Notes: generated by a model from the letters alone, not told the origin. Positions 1 to 10,598 are shown, counted from the first letter of the stretch. The stretch: DNA of 37,968 bases from Emiliania huxleyi CCMP1516 (GCF_000372725.1 NW_005197273.1:493463-531430); one strand, 5' to 3'. Program-made: numbers and translations.

Positions 1-2553
1 GCTCGCCCCCCTCGGCCCACTTGTCCTCCGCCCCGCGCGCCTACGACTCACACACACCAATGCCGTTGTCTTCTAGCACCCCCCCCCCCCCCCCCCTCGG
101 CTCACGTGCTCTCGCGCCTCCTCCTTCTCGTACGAGTCGTACCCGTAGCCCGTCGTGACGAAACGCAACAGCACGCCGTCGGGCAGGTCCGCCACAGTCA
201 CCTATTAGTTACGACTCACTCTTGACGATGCAGAGGCAGCACGCCGTCGGGCGATCCCGCCACAGCCACCGGCGTGGGGAGGCCCTGTCCAGGGCGCAGC
301 AGCTGCCGCGCAAACTCGCGCAGCCAGGAGGCGGCCTAAGGGAAGGGAAGGTAAGGTAAACTTCTCCACACACGCGAGGTGGTGGGGCAAGGGCCAAGCG
401 ACCCTCGCGTCTCCACGTCTAGTCGACAGGCGCCCCACGGCATCCAAAGTGCACGGCCCAGTGCGCGTGGGTGAGGTGTGTGTCTAGAGGAGGCGGGGCC
501 TCGTGCGGCGTCACTGCCTCGAGCGGCCGGCGGTAGATCTCTGGCCCGACGAGCTTGAGCCACTCGTCGTCGAGGCCTATTGATTAATTAATTAATTAAT
601 TAATTAATTAATTAATTAATTAATTCACTAAGCTTCAGCCACTCGTCGTCGAGGCCTATCGCTGCGGGTCGGGCTGCGGTGCGCCACACCGCACTGTGCT
701 AGACCGGCTCGAGGAGCGCGTCGTGGAGGCCTATCGCTGATCACATGTCACAGTACATCACTGATGACACTCAGGCCAGCTTGCGCCACTCGTCGCGCAG
801 GCCGGCGCCCGCGGCGGCGGCGGGCGGGGGGGAGGAGGAGGAGCGCGGCGCGGCGGAGAAGGTCGCGTTGACCTACACGGCACAGCAGCATGCACGGGAG
901 TCACACAAGGCTGGCACCGCACTCTTCCTTCACACCATCAGCTGCGTCGGCCGACTCGGGCCGTCGCAGCGCCTCGACCAGCACGGCCGCCGCGTCAGCA
1001 GTGCTCATCTCGCCCGACAGCGCGTCCCCGGGCGCGAGCTCGACGGAGGGGGAGGAGGCGGAGGCGGAGGCGGAGGCGGAGGCGGAGGAGGAGGAGGCGC
1101 GTGGCGATGGCTTGAGCTTACCGAACCGGGCGATGGAGTGGCCGGGGAGGGCCTGCCGCGTGTAGCAACGGGCGGTGCTCGTGACACAATAACTGACGAT
1201 ACTCATCATGACTGGGTGGGGAGAGATGGGGAGAGATGGGGAGATATAAGACTCGCCACGCCCGGGCGGCGAGGGGGCCTTCCGGGCGGCGAGGCAGCGA
1301 GCGCACGAAAAGAGTGCCAGCGAAGTGAGGCTACGAATGAGCGGGCGGGCGGGCGCCTTCCGGGCGGCGAGCAACGCCTCCTGCTCCAGCGCGCGCTGCT
1401 TGTCGAGCTTCCCACCGAACATGTTCTCCTACCATCAGCGGCGCCCCCCGGGGTTGGCGCCGAGCTAGAGAGGTGCTCCGGCGCTGCCACCCAAACGTGG
1501 TCTCCATCGAGAAGGGCAGCGCGTTTGTCCGGTCGACACCTGTCCTCAACGCGGACGCATCAATGGAGCCGCTGGAGTGGGAGCTGGGACGGAGCGTCCG
1601 GTGGTCGACGCGCCGTGCGTCGAGACGAGCAGCAGCCGGCGAGTGCGCGCGGGGAGGGCCTTGAGCAGCCGGCCGACCGCCTTGGGCTCGGCGCCGCCGC
1701 TGCCGCACGCCCCTGGCGGGGGCGCGCAGTCAGTGTGAGGGAGGGGAAGGGGAGGGCGCACGCCCCTGGCGAGGGCACAGCCAGCGAGTATGAGGGTGGG
1801 GAGGGGGAGGAGACTCCGATGTTGAGTTGTGCAGGACTCCGCAGTGATGCGGGCGCTCCTCCCCTACCTCGCTATGGAGCCGAACCCACCTTCCGAGAGG
1901 ACGAGGACGGCGTCTGCGTCGGAGAGCGAGCGAGCCAGCGCGCTCGGCGTGAAGGGCGAGAACGGGCGGACCTGGCGGGACGAGATGCGGCCGAGATGCG
2001 GCCGAGATGCGGCCGAGACATCTCCGAGATACAACCGAGACCATCTCCGAGAGACAGCCGAGAGACAGCCGCGATATGGCGGACCTCGACGCCGAGTGCG
2101 GCCGCCGCGCCGCCCTCCGGCTCCGTGCACAGAGCCGCCACCTCCCACCCCTCGCCTATTTCACACTCCCTCGCCGTCGGCGAAGAGAACGCACACACAG
2201 CCGCCACCTCCCGCCCCTCGCCTATTTCACACTCCCTCGCCATCGGCGAAGAAAGAACGCACACAGAGCCGCCACCTCCCGCCCCTCGCCGGAGGCGGCG
2301 AGCGCGTCGCAGAGGGCCGCACCGAGCTCGGACTCGGCGCCTAGTGAATGGTCAGTGAGGCTGCAACCGTCGGTAGCAAAGAAGGGTCGCCCCGAGGTCG
2401 GTCTCTCGGCGCCTAGTCAATCGGAACCAGCAGCAGCAGTCACAGAAGCAGGCAACGACCGGCTCCAAGCTCGGCCTCGGCGCCGACGACGGCGATGCGC
2501 GAGCCCGGCGTCAGCAGCGCGCGGCGAGGGTCCGCAAAGTCCAGCTCCGAGTC

Positions 2554-2600
<47 letters not shown>

Positions 2601-3118
2601 GCTCGGCGGCGGCGGCGCTCGCTCGCAGCTTATCGACGGCGGCGTCGATCTTGGCCATGGCCTCGGCCTTGACTGAAGTGAGCTCCGCCTCGAGGCGCGA
2701 TTCGAGCTCGTCCTGTAGCTTTGAGGCCGCGTCGGCGAGGTCGCCTACCCGCAAGGCTTCGGGAGGGCTCGCGAAAGGCCCAGGCGGCGTTTCGAGGCGG
2801 CGACGGCGAGGGTCGGTCGCCCTGAACGGCGTTGAAGGCCTGCTTGCGCTCGTCGACCATCGAGTCGAGCACGCGCTCGTCACTCGCACGGAGCTCCTCC
2901 TTCTCCATCGAGCCCAGCGCCTGCCGCAGCTGCGAAGCGAGCTCATCACCGAGCGAGAGCCCGTCGTCGTCGCCGCCGCCCGGGTCGGCCTCCGCCTGCG
3001 CGAGCGCGGCGCCGGCCCGAGGCGCCCAGGCCAGTCCGAGGCTGCGCTGCTGCGGAGCTAGCTGGAAGCAGAGCGAGGCCGGGAGGAGAGCGAGCAGCCG
3101 AAGAATCGGCGCGGCCAT
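1..3118 (-). CDS. plastid-type atypical SDR (NAD(P)-binding Rossmann) protein, 3' end cut by window
   Basis: Exons, in transcript order on the complement: 2821-3118, 2484-2744, 2290-2340, 2085-2155, 1890-1971, 1614-1712, 1505-1539, 1357-1428, 952-1152, 803-872, 500-576, 270-335, 118-201, 1-40 (continues left). All junction phases agree, giving at least 502 residues. The N-terminus (MAAPILRLLALLPASLCF) is a signal peptide with Phe at the predicted cleavage site, the bipartite leader of secondary red plastids. Next come a charged coiled-coil region (about 105-150) and a Rossmann dinucleotide loop RIAVVGAESELGAAL (182-196). Then STHGVDRTNALPFS (about 285-298) and MFGGKLDKQRALEQ (about 302) follow the layout of atypical SDRs, as does ARFGKL near 332. 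No classical YxxxK is seen, so the activity is unassigned; it may be a plastid assembly or NAD(P)-sensing factor. Donors by my reading: 9 GC, 3 GT, 1 GA. An apparent stop at 771 lies inside an intron. The antisense open frame at 745-2358 is a shadow. Confidence 0.8.
577..802 (-). repeat. three-unit tandem intron of the SDR gene with a TTAA microsatellite
   Basis: Read on the minus strand, the intron consists of three head-to-tail units (731-802, 656-730, 577-655). Each opens with a copy of the start of the next exon (GCCTCGACGACGAGTGGCT or a diverged form) and ends in ATAG or CGATAG. The last unit holds a long run of TTAA repeats at about 582-625. The true exon starts at 576 with the same GCCTCGACG sequence. 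Confidence 0.8.
2156..2483 (-). repeat. two tandemly duplicated introns of the SDR gene flanking a 51-nt exon
   Basis: The intron at 2341-2483 is two units (2413-2483 and 2341-2412), each starting GCGCCGAG and ending ACTAG. The intron at 2156-2289 is two units (2222-2289 and 2156-2221), each starting GCGAGGGGCGGGAGGTGGCG and ending GAAATAG. In each case the following exon (2340 downwards, 2155 downwards) begins with the same bases. All units use GC donors. Confidence 0.8.
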
Positions 3119-3222
3119 TTCGATGAGTGAGCAAACAAAGAATTTTCAGTGCCTAGCTCTTCGAAGCTTTTCTTTCTTTAGAATCCAGGAGATCAACTTA
3201 AAAATCTTCTTTCTGGCGGCAC
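3119..3222. promoter_or_regulatory. short divergent promoter region with AAAATTCTTT-like motifs
   Basis: Only 104 bases separate the divergent SDR and ankyrin/U-box start codons. On the minus strand the motif GAAAATTCTTTG lies about 20-30 bases before the SDR ATG. On the plus strand AAAAATCTTCTTTC lies just before the ATG at 3223. The stretch is AT-rich against its surroundings. Similar motifs precede the genes at 5936, 6335 and 10599, so this may be a core promoter or start-site element. That function is inferred. Confidence 0.45.
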
Positions 3223-5217
3223 ATGAGCGACACGCGCATCGACAACCCAACCCTCGCCGACCTGACCGAAGCGGCGATTCAAGCGGCTGCGCGAGGCGAG
3301 GAGGTGGCGCTGCTGGCATGGCTCGACAGCGGCGGGCGGGTCAACGCGACTTGCGGGGTAGGCGATGTGAGCGGCGTCACCGCACTGATGGGCGCCGCCG
3401 GCTACGGCCAAGAGCGGGTGGTCGAGCTGCTGCTGCAGCGCGGCGCGGAGATCAACAAGCAGGACAGCGACGGCTGGACCGCGCTGATGTACGCCGCTGA
3501 CAACGGCCACGAGCGGGTGGTCGATCTTCTGTTGCAGCGCGGCGCGGAGATCAACAAGCAGAGCAGCAACGGCGACACCGCGCTGATGGGCGCCGCCGGC
3601 AACGGCCACGAGCGGGTGGTCGAGCTGCTGCTGCAGCGCGGCGCGGAGATCAACCAGCAGAACAGCGACGGCTGGACCGCGCTGATGCTTGCCGCCCAGA
3701 AGGGCCAAGAGGGGGTGGTTGAGCTGCTGCTGCAGCGCGGCGCGGAGATCGACAAGCAGGACGGCAACGGCGGCACTGCGCTGATGGGCGCCGCCCAGCA
3801 TGGCCAAGAGCGAGTGGTCGAGCTGCTGCTGCAGCGCGGCGCGGAGATCAACAAGCAGAAAAGCGACGGCGGCACCGCGCTGATGGTCGCCGCCACCAAC
3901 GGCCACGAGCGGGTGGTCGACCTGCTGCTGCAGCGCGGCGCAGAGATCAACCAGCAGGACAGCAGAGGCGGCACCGCGCTGATGGTCGCCGCCGGCAACG
4001 GCCGCGAGCGGGTGGTAGATCTGCTGCTGCAGCGCGGCGCAGAGATCGACTTGCAGAACAGCAGAGGCGTCACCGCGCTGATGCTCGCCGCCTTCCGAGG
4101 CCACGAGCGGGTGGTCGAGCTGCTGCTGCAGCGCGGCGCGGAGATCAACTTGCAGAGCGGCGAAGGCTGGACCGCGCTGATGTTCGCCGCCCACGGCCAC
4201 CCCGCCGTCGTCCTCCGCCTGCTTCGCGCGGGCGCAGATACAGCGGTGCGCTCTGAGGGCGGCAAGTCCGCGCTGCAAATGGCCAAGGAGAAGGGCCACG
4301 CCGCCTGCGTCGGCGCCTTCCGGCAGCACATCGAGGAGGTGACTGCGGCCCAGCGCGAGGCGACGGCGGGCGGTGCGGGCGTCGCTTCCTCGGGCGAGGC
4401 GGCGGCGGGAGCGAGGGCCGCGGCCTCTTCCGGCTCACCGGGCAGCCTTTCCGAAGAGGCGGGGATAGCGGCTGCGCAAGGCGACGAGGCGGCGCTGCTG
4501 GCGTGGCTTGACAGCGGCGGGCGGGTCAACGCGACTTGCGGGGTAGGCGATGTGAGCGGCGTCACCGCGCTGATGCTTGCCGCCCAGAAGGGCCAAGAGC
4601 GGGTGGTCGAGCTGCTGCTGCAGCGCGGCGCGGAGATCAACAAGCAGAACAGCGACGGCTGGACCACGCTGATGCACGCCGCCAGCCAAGGCCACGAGCG
4701 GGTGGTCGAGTTGCTGCGGCGGCGCGGCGCGGAGATCAACAAGCAGAGCAGCAACGGCGACACCGCGCTGATGCACGCCGCCAGCCAAGGCCAAGAGCGG
4801 GTGGTCGATCTGCTGCTGCGGCGCGGCGCGGAGATCAACCAGAGCAACGGCGGCACCGCGCTGATGGGCGCCGCCCACTACGGCCACGAGCGGGTGGTCG
4901 AGCTGCTGCTTCGGCACGGCGCAGAGGTCGACTTGCAGGACAGCAATGGCGGCACCGCGCTGATGCACGCCGCCAGCCAAGGCCGCGAGCGGGTGATTGA
5001 CCTGCTGATGCAACGCGGCGCGGAGGTCAACATGCAGAACAGTCGCGGCGGCACCGCGCTGATGCTCGCCGCCGCCCACGGCCACCCCGCCGTCGTCCTC
5101 CACCTGCTGCGGGCGGGCGTAGACGCGGCGTTGTGCACTGCGAGCGGCAGGACGGCGCTGCAGATGGCCAAGGAGAAGGGCCACGCCGGGTGCGTGCGCG
5201 CCCTTGAGGAGCATGCG

Positions 5218-5250
<33 letters not shown>

Positions 5251-5805
5251 GAGGCGTCGGCGGAGGCGGCGGCGAGGGAGGCGGAGAGAGCGGCGGCGGA
5301 GGCTGAGGCGGCGCGGCATGCCGAGGCGCTGCTGGCGGAGGAGGAGGCGGAGAAGGAGGCGGAGCGCGCCAAGGAGAGCAAGAAGGGCAAGAAGAAGAAG
5401 AAGAAGGGGAAGGGCGGCGGAGGCGGCGCTGGGCCGTCGCGGGAGCCCGAGGATGAGGCAGCGCTGGCGGCGGCGGAGGAGGCGGAGTTGGCGGCGGCGC
5501 TCGAGGAGAGCGCGAGGCTGGAGGAGAAGAGGCGGGCGGCGGTGGAGCAGCCACCAGAGCCGGAGGCGCCGCCGGGGGAGGAGGAGCCGCCGACCGACTT
5601 CATCTGCCCGATCACGACCGAGGTCATGAGCGACCCGGTGATGGCGGCGGATGGGCATGCTTACGAGCGGACGGCGATCGAGCGCTGGCTCGCGACCAAG
5701 TCAACGAGCCCAATGACGGGCGCGGAGCTCGAGAACACTAGCCTCTTCCCGCACCACATGCTGCGCAGGCAGATCCGAGAGTGGCGAGAGGACGGTAGGT
5801 CGTGA
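3223..5805 (+). CDS. ankyrin-repeat protein with C-terminal U-box (probable E3 ubiquitin ligase)
   Basis: One open exon of 860 residues. Two arrays of 33-residue ankyrin repeats (about residues 45-355 and 440-640; typical core GHERVVELLLQRGAEIN) each follow the same lead-in, LLAWLDSGGRVNATCGVGDV. The protein therefore arose by duplication of a whole lead-in-plus-array module. A low-complexity Ala/Glu/Lys stretch with KKGKKKKKKGKG (about 650-780) leads to a U-box (about 787-855) starting DFICPITTEVMSDPVMAADG and containing HAYERTAIERWL. The U-box binds ubiquitin-conjugating enzymes; the ankyrin arrays probably select substrate. No signal peptide or membrane segment is seen, so it is probably cytosolic or nuclear. 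The repeats are nearly identical in DNA, suggesting recent expansion or gene conversion. It is intronless, unlike the neighbouring SDR gene. Confidence 0.9.
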
Positions 5806-5890
5806 TTAGGTTTGTGTACCTCTTTTGGTACACCTGTGTCGAACCTGTGTGCTGTGCGAGAGAGTTTTGTTGCATTCTTTTTCGCTTCGT

Positions 5891-5908
5891 CTAAAATTCT
5901 TTTTCTCG
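5891..5908 (+). promoter_or_regulatory. TAAAATTCTTTTTC motif before the small acidic ORF
   Basis: CTAAAATTCTTTTTCTCG ends about 27 bases before the ATG at 5936. It matches two tandem copies before the RCC1 gene (6285-6301 and 6312-6329) almost exactly. Confidence 0.45.
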
Positions 5909-5935
5909 TGGCCCGGGCGCGGGTCGCTGGTGGTG

Positions 5936-6216
5936 ATGGGGGAGGGCATCGCTGGGGAGGTGGAGGGGTGGCGGGAGCAGGTGAGGGCTGGGCAGCATCT
6001 GCTGCTCACCGAGGACCCCTGGTGGCGCTGCTGCGCGGCGCTGGCTGGGGGGGCGGGAAGTCCCGTCAGGGACGCCAGCGGGGGGCGCGGCGGGAGCGGA
6101 AGCGGTGGGAGTTGGATGAGGGGGATGATGGTTGTTTCGGCGAGCACTACGGTGCTTGCGGATTCGATCATCCGCCTTCGGACGACTTCCTCTATGGCGA
6201 GGACGACGGCTTCTAA
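5936..6216 (+). CDS. small acidic protein, unknown family, two exons
   Basis: Proposed exons are 5936-5980 and 6070-6216, joined in phase 0 across a GT-AG intron (5981-6069), giving 63 residues. The C-terminus (HYGACGFDHPPSDDFLYGED) is acidic and aromatic. I do not recognise a family. Support is modest: a good promoter-like motif lies upstream, the frame is kept, and a perfect hairpin sits on the stop codon. The alternative is that this is 5' leader of the RCC1 gene. Confidence 0.4.
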
Positions 6217-6229
6217 GGAAGCCGTCGTC
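6202..6229. terminator. perfect 12-bp hairpin straddling a stop codon
   Basis: GACGACGGCTTC, a TAAG loop, then GAAGCCGTCGTC: a perfect stem whose loop contains the TAA stop of the acidic ORF. It could act in 3' end formation or translation termination. That role is inferred. Confidence 0.4.
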
Positions 6230-6284
6230 TGCGCCTTGTTGGTGCCAGCGCGCGCCAGTCCCGTGCCCAGTGTCGTGCGACCGC

Positions 6285-6334
6285 GTTGTAAAATTCTTTT
6301 TCATGCGCAGGGTTGTAAAATTCTTTTTCTCGCG
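6285..6334 (+). promoter_or_regulatory. tandem GTTGTAAAATTCTTTTTC motifs directly before the RCC1 gene start
   Basis: Two copies 27 bases apart (6285-6301 and 6312-6329), the second ending five bases before the ATG at 6335. Their position supports 6335 as the start, although the frame is open further upstream. Probably a transcription-start or 5' UTR element. Confidence 0.5.
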
Positions 6335-7795
6335 ATGTCTGATCCGCCGCGCCGCCGCTCGCGCCGCCTCGCCACCGGGGCCACCGCCTCCTCCGCCGCC
6401 GCTCCCTCGCCAGACACGCCGCCGCCCGCCCGCCTCCTCGACCTCCCCACGGACCTCCTCGAGCGCGCCCTCTCTCGCTGCGACAGCCCCGTCGACATCG
6501 CTCGCGTCGCGGCCGTCTCGCTGCTCTTCCACGCCTCGCTCGCGGCGGAGGCCATCCGCTTGTGGGCGCAAGAGCGCGGCTTCGAGCTGCCGGCGCAGCC
6601 AGAGGGTGAGGGCTGCCCCGTGCGGTGGCTGTGCTTCGCTGCGCTGCTGCGCGAGTCCAACCCGCCGGCGAGGGCGGCGGCAGGCGTTCGGCACAGCCTC
6701 TTCATCGACGGCGAGGGGCGGCTCTCGTCGTGCGGCTGTGCGCCGAATCACCGCCCAGGCGTCCTTGGCCACGGCGAGGGCGTGACGCAGCTCAACACGC
6801 CGACCCGCCTCCCTTCCCCGCTGGGAGGCGAGCGCGCCGTGAGCGTCTCGGCTGGAGCATTCCACAACCTCGCCCTTACCGGCAGCGGCGCCATTTGGAG
6901 CTGGGGCCAGGGAGGCTTGAGCGCGCTGGGCCACGGCGACGACGATGACGACGACGATGAGCAGGACAAATGCGAGCCGAAGAAGGTCGAGGCTTTTGCT
7001 AGCCAGCGCGTCGTCGCTGTGTCGGCTGGAGCCGTCCACAGCCTCGCCATCACCGCCGACGGCGCCGTCTGGAGCTGGGGCTATGGAGGCGAAGGCTGGC
7101 TGGGCCACGGTAACAAGCAGCACCAGCTGCTGCCGAAGAAGATCGAGACCTTTGCAGGGCAGCGCGTTCTCGCTCTGTCGGCAGGGGACAACCACAGCCT
7201 CGCCCTCACCGCCGACGGCGCCGTCTGGAGCTGGGGCAATGGAGGCTATGGCAAGCTCGGCCACGGCGACCAGCAGTCCCAGCTGCTGCCGAAGAAGATC
7301 GAGGCCTTGGCTGGGCGGCGCGTCGTCGCCGTGTCCGCTGGAGATAGGCACAGCCTCGCCCTCACCGCCGACGGCGCCGTCTGGAGCTGGGGCGATGGAG
7401 GCTGGGGCCAGTTGGGCCACGGCGACCAGGATCGCCAGCTGCTGCCCAAGAAGGTCGAGACCTTCAGCGCGGGTCAGCGTGTCGTCGCTGTGTCAGCCGA
7501 ATGCTCGCACTCCCTCGCCCTCACCGCCGACGGCGCCGTCTGGAGCTGGGGCAATGGAGGGAACGGCCGGCTGGGCCACGGCGACCAGCACATCCAGCCG
7601 CTGCCCAAGAAGGTCGAGGCCTTGGCGGGCCAGCGCGTCGTCGCTGTGTCGGCGGGAGGCTTCCACAGCCTCGCTATCACCGCCCACGGTGCCTTCTGGA
7701 GCTGGGGCTATGGAGTCTCTGGCCAGCTGGGCCACGGCGACGAGCACCAGCAGCTGCTGCCCAAGAAGATCGAGGCGTGGGCGCCAGGTCGGTGA
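6335..7795 (+). CDS. F-box-like protein with RCC1 beta-propeller
   Basis: Intronless, 486 residues from the ATG at 6335. Residues about 30-75 (LLDLPTDLLERALSRCDSP onward) resemble an F-box, which links substrates to SCF ubiquitin ligases through Skp1. About seven RCC1 repeats (about 110-485) follow, with the signature VVAVSAGxxHSLALTADGAV then WSWG and LGHGD. This is the right number for a closed seven-bladed propeller. One repeat carries an insert of eight Asp/Glu residues. Repeats are very similar at DNA level. With the U-box gene next door, two neighbouring genes encode solenoid or propeller proteins with ubiquitin-pathway modules; this may be coincidence. The start was chosen from the promoter-like motif immediately upstream. 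Confidence 0.85.
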   Translation: MSDPPRRRSRRLATGATASSAAAPSPDTPPPARLLDLPTDLLERALSRCDSPVDIARVAAVSLLFHASLAAEAIRLWAQERGFELPAQPEGEGCPVRWLCFAALLRESNPPARAAAGVRHSLFIDGEGRLSSCGCAPNHRPGVLGHGEGVTQLNTPTRLPSPLGGERAVSVSAGAFHNLALTGSGAIWSWGQGGLSALGHGDDDDDDDEQDKCEPKKVEAFASQRVVAVSAGAVHSLAITADGAVWSWGYGGEGWLGHGNKQHQLLPKKIETFAGQRVLALSAGDNHSLALTADGAVWSWGNGGYGKLGHGDQQSQLLPKKIEALAGRRVVAVSAGDRHSLALTADGAVWSWGDGGWGQLGHGDQDRQLLPKKVETFSAGQRVVAVSAECSHSLALTADGAVWSWGNGGNGRLGHGDQHIQPLPKKVEALAGQRVVAVSAGGFHSLAITAHGAFWSWGYGVSGQLGHGDEHQQLLPKKIEAWAPGR

Positions 7796-8096
7796 CACGG
7801 CTGTCACCTGTTGTAGTCTGCGCCGCCACACAGGGATTTTTAAGGAGAGGAGTGTGGTGCTAGCCGTCGCCCACGGAGTCTGCCTTTTCCTATCTCTCTT
7901 CGCAGTCCCTCGCCGATATTCTCGCTGCAACCTTCATGCCACCTTGCGGTCGTCCCACTCTTGTCGTTCTCTCCCTTGTCATTTCCTCCTCTGTCGCGTC
8001 GTTCCCTTCTGCCTCATATGCCATGTCCGCCTTGCGTTTGTTTTCATAAGGTAGGTAGGTAGGTTTCATAACATCGAAGGCTAAGCTCAAAAAGAA

Positions 8097-8323
8097 ACTT
8101 GGAGCACTTGGAGTGCAGTCGGCAACCGCACATCCAGGGCCGGGGAGCTGAGAAGCGCACCCAGCGGGCCGGATGATTGGCATCGGGTTGCGGGCAAGAG
8201 AGCCCTAGCCCAGGGGGTGCGCGTTCGCAGGGAAAGGGCCGTAAAGTAAACACGGGTCTCCGAGGGTTAGTCCGCGCTCCAGGTTTCCCCTAGCAGCGGA
8301 GCGCCCCCTCTACTCGGAGCTAA
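8097..8323. repeat. dispersed repeat, copy 1 (pair with 36863-37091)
   Basis: About 227 bases, roughly 90% identical by eye to 36863-37091 in the same orientation, from ACTTGGAGCACTTGGAGTGC to CTCTACTCGGAGCTA; weaker similarity runs on for about 60 bases. Each copy lies about 200-240 bases upstream of a plus-strand start codon (8523 and 37329). I found no terminal inverted repeats and no clear tRNA boxes. It could be a SINE-like element, an RNA gene or a mobile promoter. The rest of 7796-8522 shows no gene. Confidence 0.7.
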
Positions 8324-8522
8324 TAAACACCAGACACGCACACGACGTACATCCTCACTCGACGTCACCCCTCGAGGCTTCCCGGTCTGGCCTCCCCCCC
8401 CTCGGTCTGGAGGGGCCCTCTTATCCCCTCAGTCCTCCCCCCACTCGCTTTCCGCTGGTTGGGCAACGGATGCGGGGCCCGACCCCCCCTCTGTAATCTC
8501 GCTGCCTTACACTCACTGACCC

Positions 8523-9715
8523 ATGAAACAGATGGTGGTTGCCGTGGTCTTCCTCCTCGACGCCGCGCTGGCATTTGGCAGCACCGCAGGCACTGAAGCC
8601 TTGCTGCTAGGCACTGAAGCCGCAGCGCCCGATTACATCGCCACCAAGGCCTCCTACTGCTCGTCGCTGCAGCAGCAGCTGGACGAGCACATGGCTTCGG
8701 GTGACGCCACGTTGCCGCAAAAGATGATTTTCGATTTCCTCGCCATAAACGCCACGCAGTTCCAGGGCAAGCTGCTGCCGTGGTTCGACCTCAACCTGCA
8801 GTGCCTCAACGTGCTCTACCCTCTCACCATCGCTACGGTTATCCAGGGCAAAAATATGACCGAGTCTCAGCGCAGCACCGTGGCAGGCATCATCAGGGAT
8901 GGCTTCGCCGTTCACATGTCGCTTGGGCGTACGAACTGGGCGCGCCACATGGGCGTGCCCGAGTCGAACCTGAACGCCATCGCGTGGGCTAACGACGAGC
9001 TTCTCCACAAGACGATGGCCGGCCCGTTCGTGCCCGCCACCGAGCTGTTCTGCGAGAAGCTCCAAGCCGAGTACGACGCGCTGCTGGACCTCGGCGATTC
9101 GATGAACGTGTTCCACAAGCAAAACAGGTTCGGCAAGAGGAACAGGTTCCTCGCGCCGGATGGGTGGATGTACAAGACCTGCCGCACGGGCGCAGGTTTG
9201 CGCTGCGCCTGCACTGCACATCTTCTGCCCTCATACGTTGCAGAGGCACATGCACGCATGCACGCACATGCACATGCACATGGGCACGTACACGTACATT
9301 TGTCATGCAGACACCCTCGACCTGCTCGACCTCCTCATCGCAATGCTGAGTAATCTCGACTGGGAGCAGCACCGGCAGGACTACCTCAGCGCTCTGAACC
9401 GCGACCCCGCCTACGCCGCGGCGTTGGTGAAGCACACGATCCTGCACTGGCAGTCGCTGTTTGCGGCCGGCTTGAACCCCTTCAACATCGACAAGCTCTT
9501 CGAGGAGTCCTTCGAGGCGCGGCCGTGTTGCAGCCGTGTTGCAGCCGTTAATATTAACGCGTTCATACAGCCGTCCATCAGTTGGACGAGTTGCGACTAG
9601 TAACTAAACACTGGTCGTAGTGTGCAGTGGAGGGGGGCTTGCCGCAATGAGTACAGTTGTTCATATGCAGGCTCTCGTGCCGGCGAGCGCCATCTGGCTG
9701 GAGAAGTACGCGTGA
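8523..9715 (+). CDS. secreted or organelle-targeted protein of unknown family, three exons
   Basis: Proposed exons 8523-9189, 9311-9516 and 9671-9715 join in phase to 305 residues. The start MKQMVVAVVFLLDAALAFGS is a signal peptide, followed by a soluble, mostly helical protein with two likely N-glycosylation sites (NAT, NMT). The last exon encodes ALVPASAIWLEKYA and a stop. Intron 1 (9190-9310) has a GC donor and holds a GCACAT microsatellite (about 9247-9300). Intron 2 (9517-9670) has a GC donor, and its first bases echo exon 3. If intron 2 is not removed, the protein instead ends at 9600. I do not recognise the family. Confidence 0.6.
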
Positions 9716-10598
9716 CGCGTCGAGCTCGGTCGGTCCTCTCGGAGATGTAATACAGACACCTCCAAGCTCGCCAACCGGTTCGCCGCGAGCAATTCTTGTC
9801 ATGTGCATGACTGTGTGGAGGCACTACAGGTACAGCTGTACGGCGCGGTATACGCGCGGCAGAGCGTGAAAGCTCTCCGCGAGGTTGTACGGCAGTAGGG
9901 TGACCGCGTAGCTACGGACATTGGTTGGGTGTGCATGCACATGCACATGCACATGTGCATGTCGTAGGGGTAGAGGGTTGCCCGCCTTGCCCAAAACTTC
10001 GTTTAGAGACCTGCGGCGGCCGGCTCGCAGACGAGTGCTGACAGACTGCTGAAGCCTGAGCTTAGGTCTTAGCCCCCGGGGTTATAAATATAAAATTGAA
10101 TTTAACAACAGAACACCCTCGCACGACACTGGACGCGGGACTGGCGCGCGCTGGCACGGACACGGGCACACCACTGGAGCCGCGCGCAAGTAAGTGCGCG
10201 GGTGTTCATATCTGCAGCCTTGGGCTCGCTCGAGGGCGCCTTCGCCCTCCTAGCAGCAGCGAGTCGCCCACGCCCACGGCATCTTGAACAGGGTGAGGGT
10301 GCCGCGGCCGCGGACAAACCTGCGGGCGAGAATCTCGCTTTAGGACCGTGATATACATCAAAGTGCTACGTTGGCCGGAAGAATGTCTCCTTCTCGCGTC
10401 GGGACGCGGGGGACCACATGTTGAGGACCTCTGCCTGAGGACCTCGCTCGCGGCAATCACACCACTTTCGTGACTCGCTTCCTCTACCTACCATGGGACC
10501 ATGGCAGACACTCCCAAAGGTGGTGTGGGCTTTTTGCGTTTGTTTGGAAGTGATATCCTCAAATTCTTTTATTTCACGGTTCGAAGTCCTTGCCGCCA
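9716..10598. other. intergenic region, no gene seen
   Basis: Contains a GCACAT hexanucleotide run (about 9932-9961), an AT-rich patch TTATAAATATAAAATTGAA (about 10082-10100) that could be TATA-like, and AAATTCTTTTATTTC at 10561-10575 just before the next ORF. No convincing coding frame. Confidence 0.5.

Noticed and set aside
745..2358. 537-residue open frame on the plus strand
   Set aside because: It lies antisense to the SDR gene, has low-complexity Arg/Gly/Glu content, and the minus-strand exons join in phase into a recognisable NAD(P)-binding protein.
4435..5658. Long minus-strand frames opposite the ankyrin gene
   Set aside because: Codon-bias shadows of the GC-rich plus-strand repeats; no start context or domains.
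5825..6334. Extended N-terminus of the RCC1 protein
   Set aside because: The region carries three promoter-like motifs and reads as low complexity in that frame. The ATG at 6335 directly follows the motif and begins an F-box protein.
8097..8323. tRNA or 5S-like RNA in the dispersed repeat
   Set aside because: GTTCGCAG recalls a T-loop, but no acceptor stem or paired A and B boxes at proper spacing could be found by eye.
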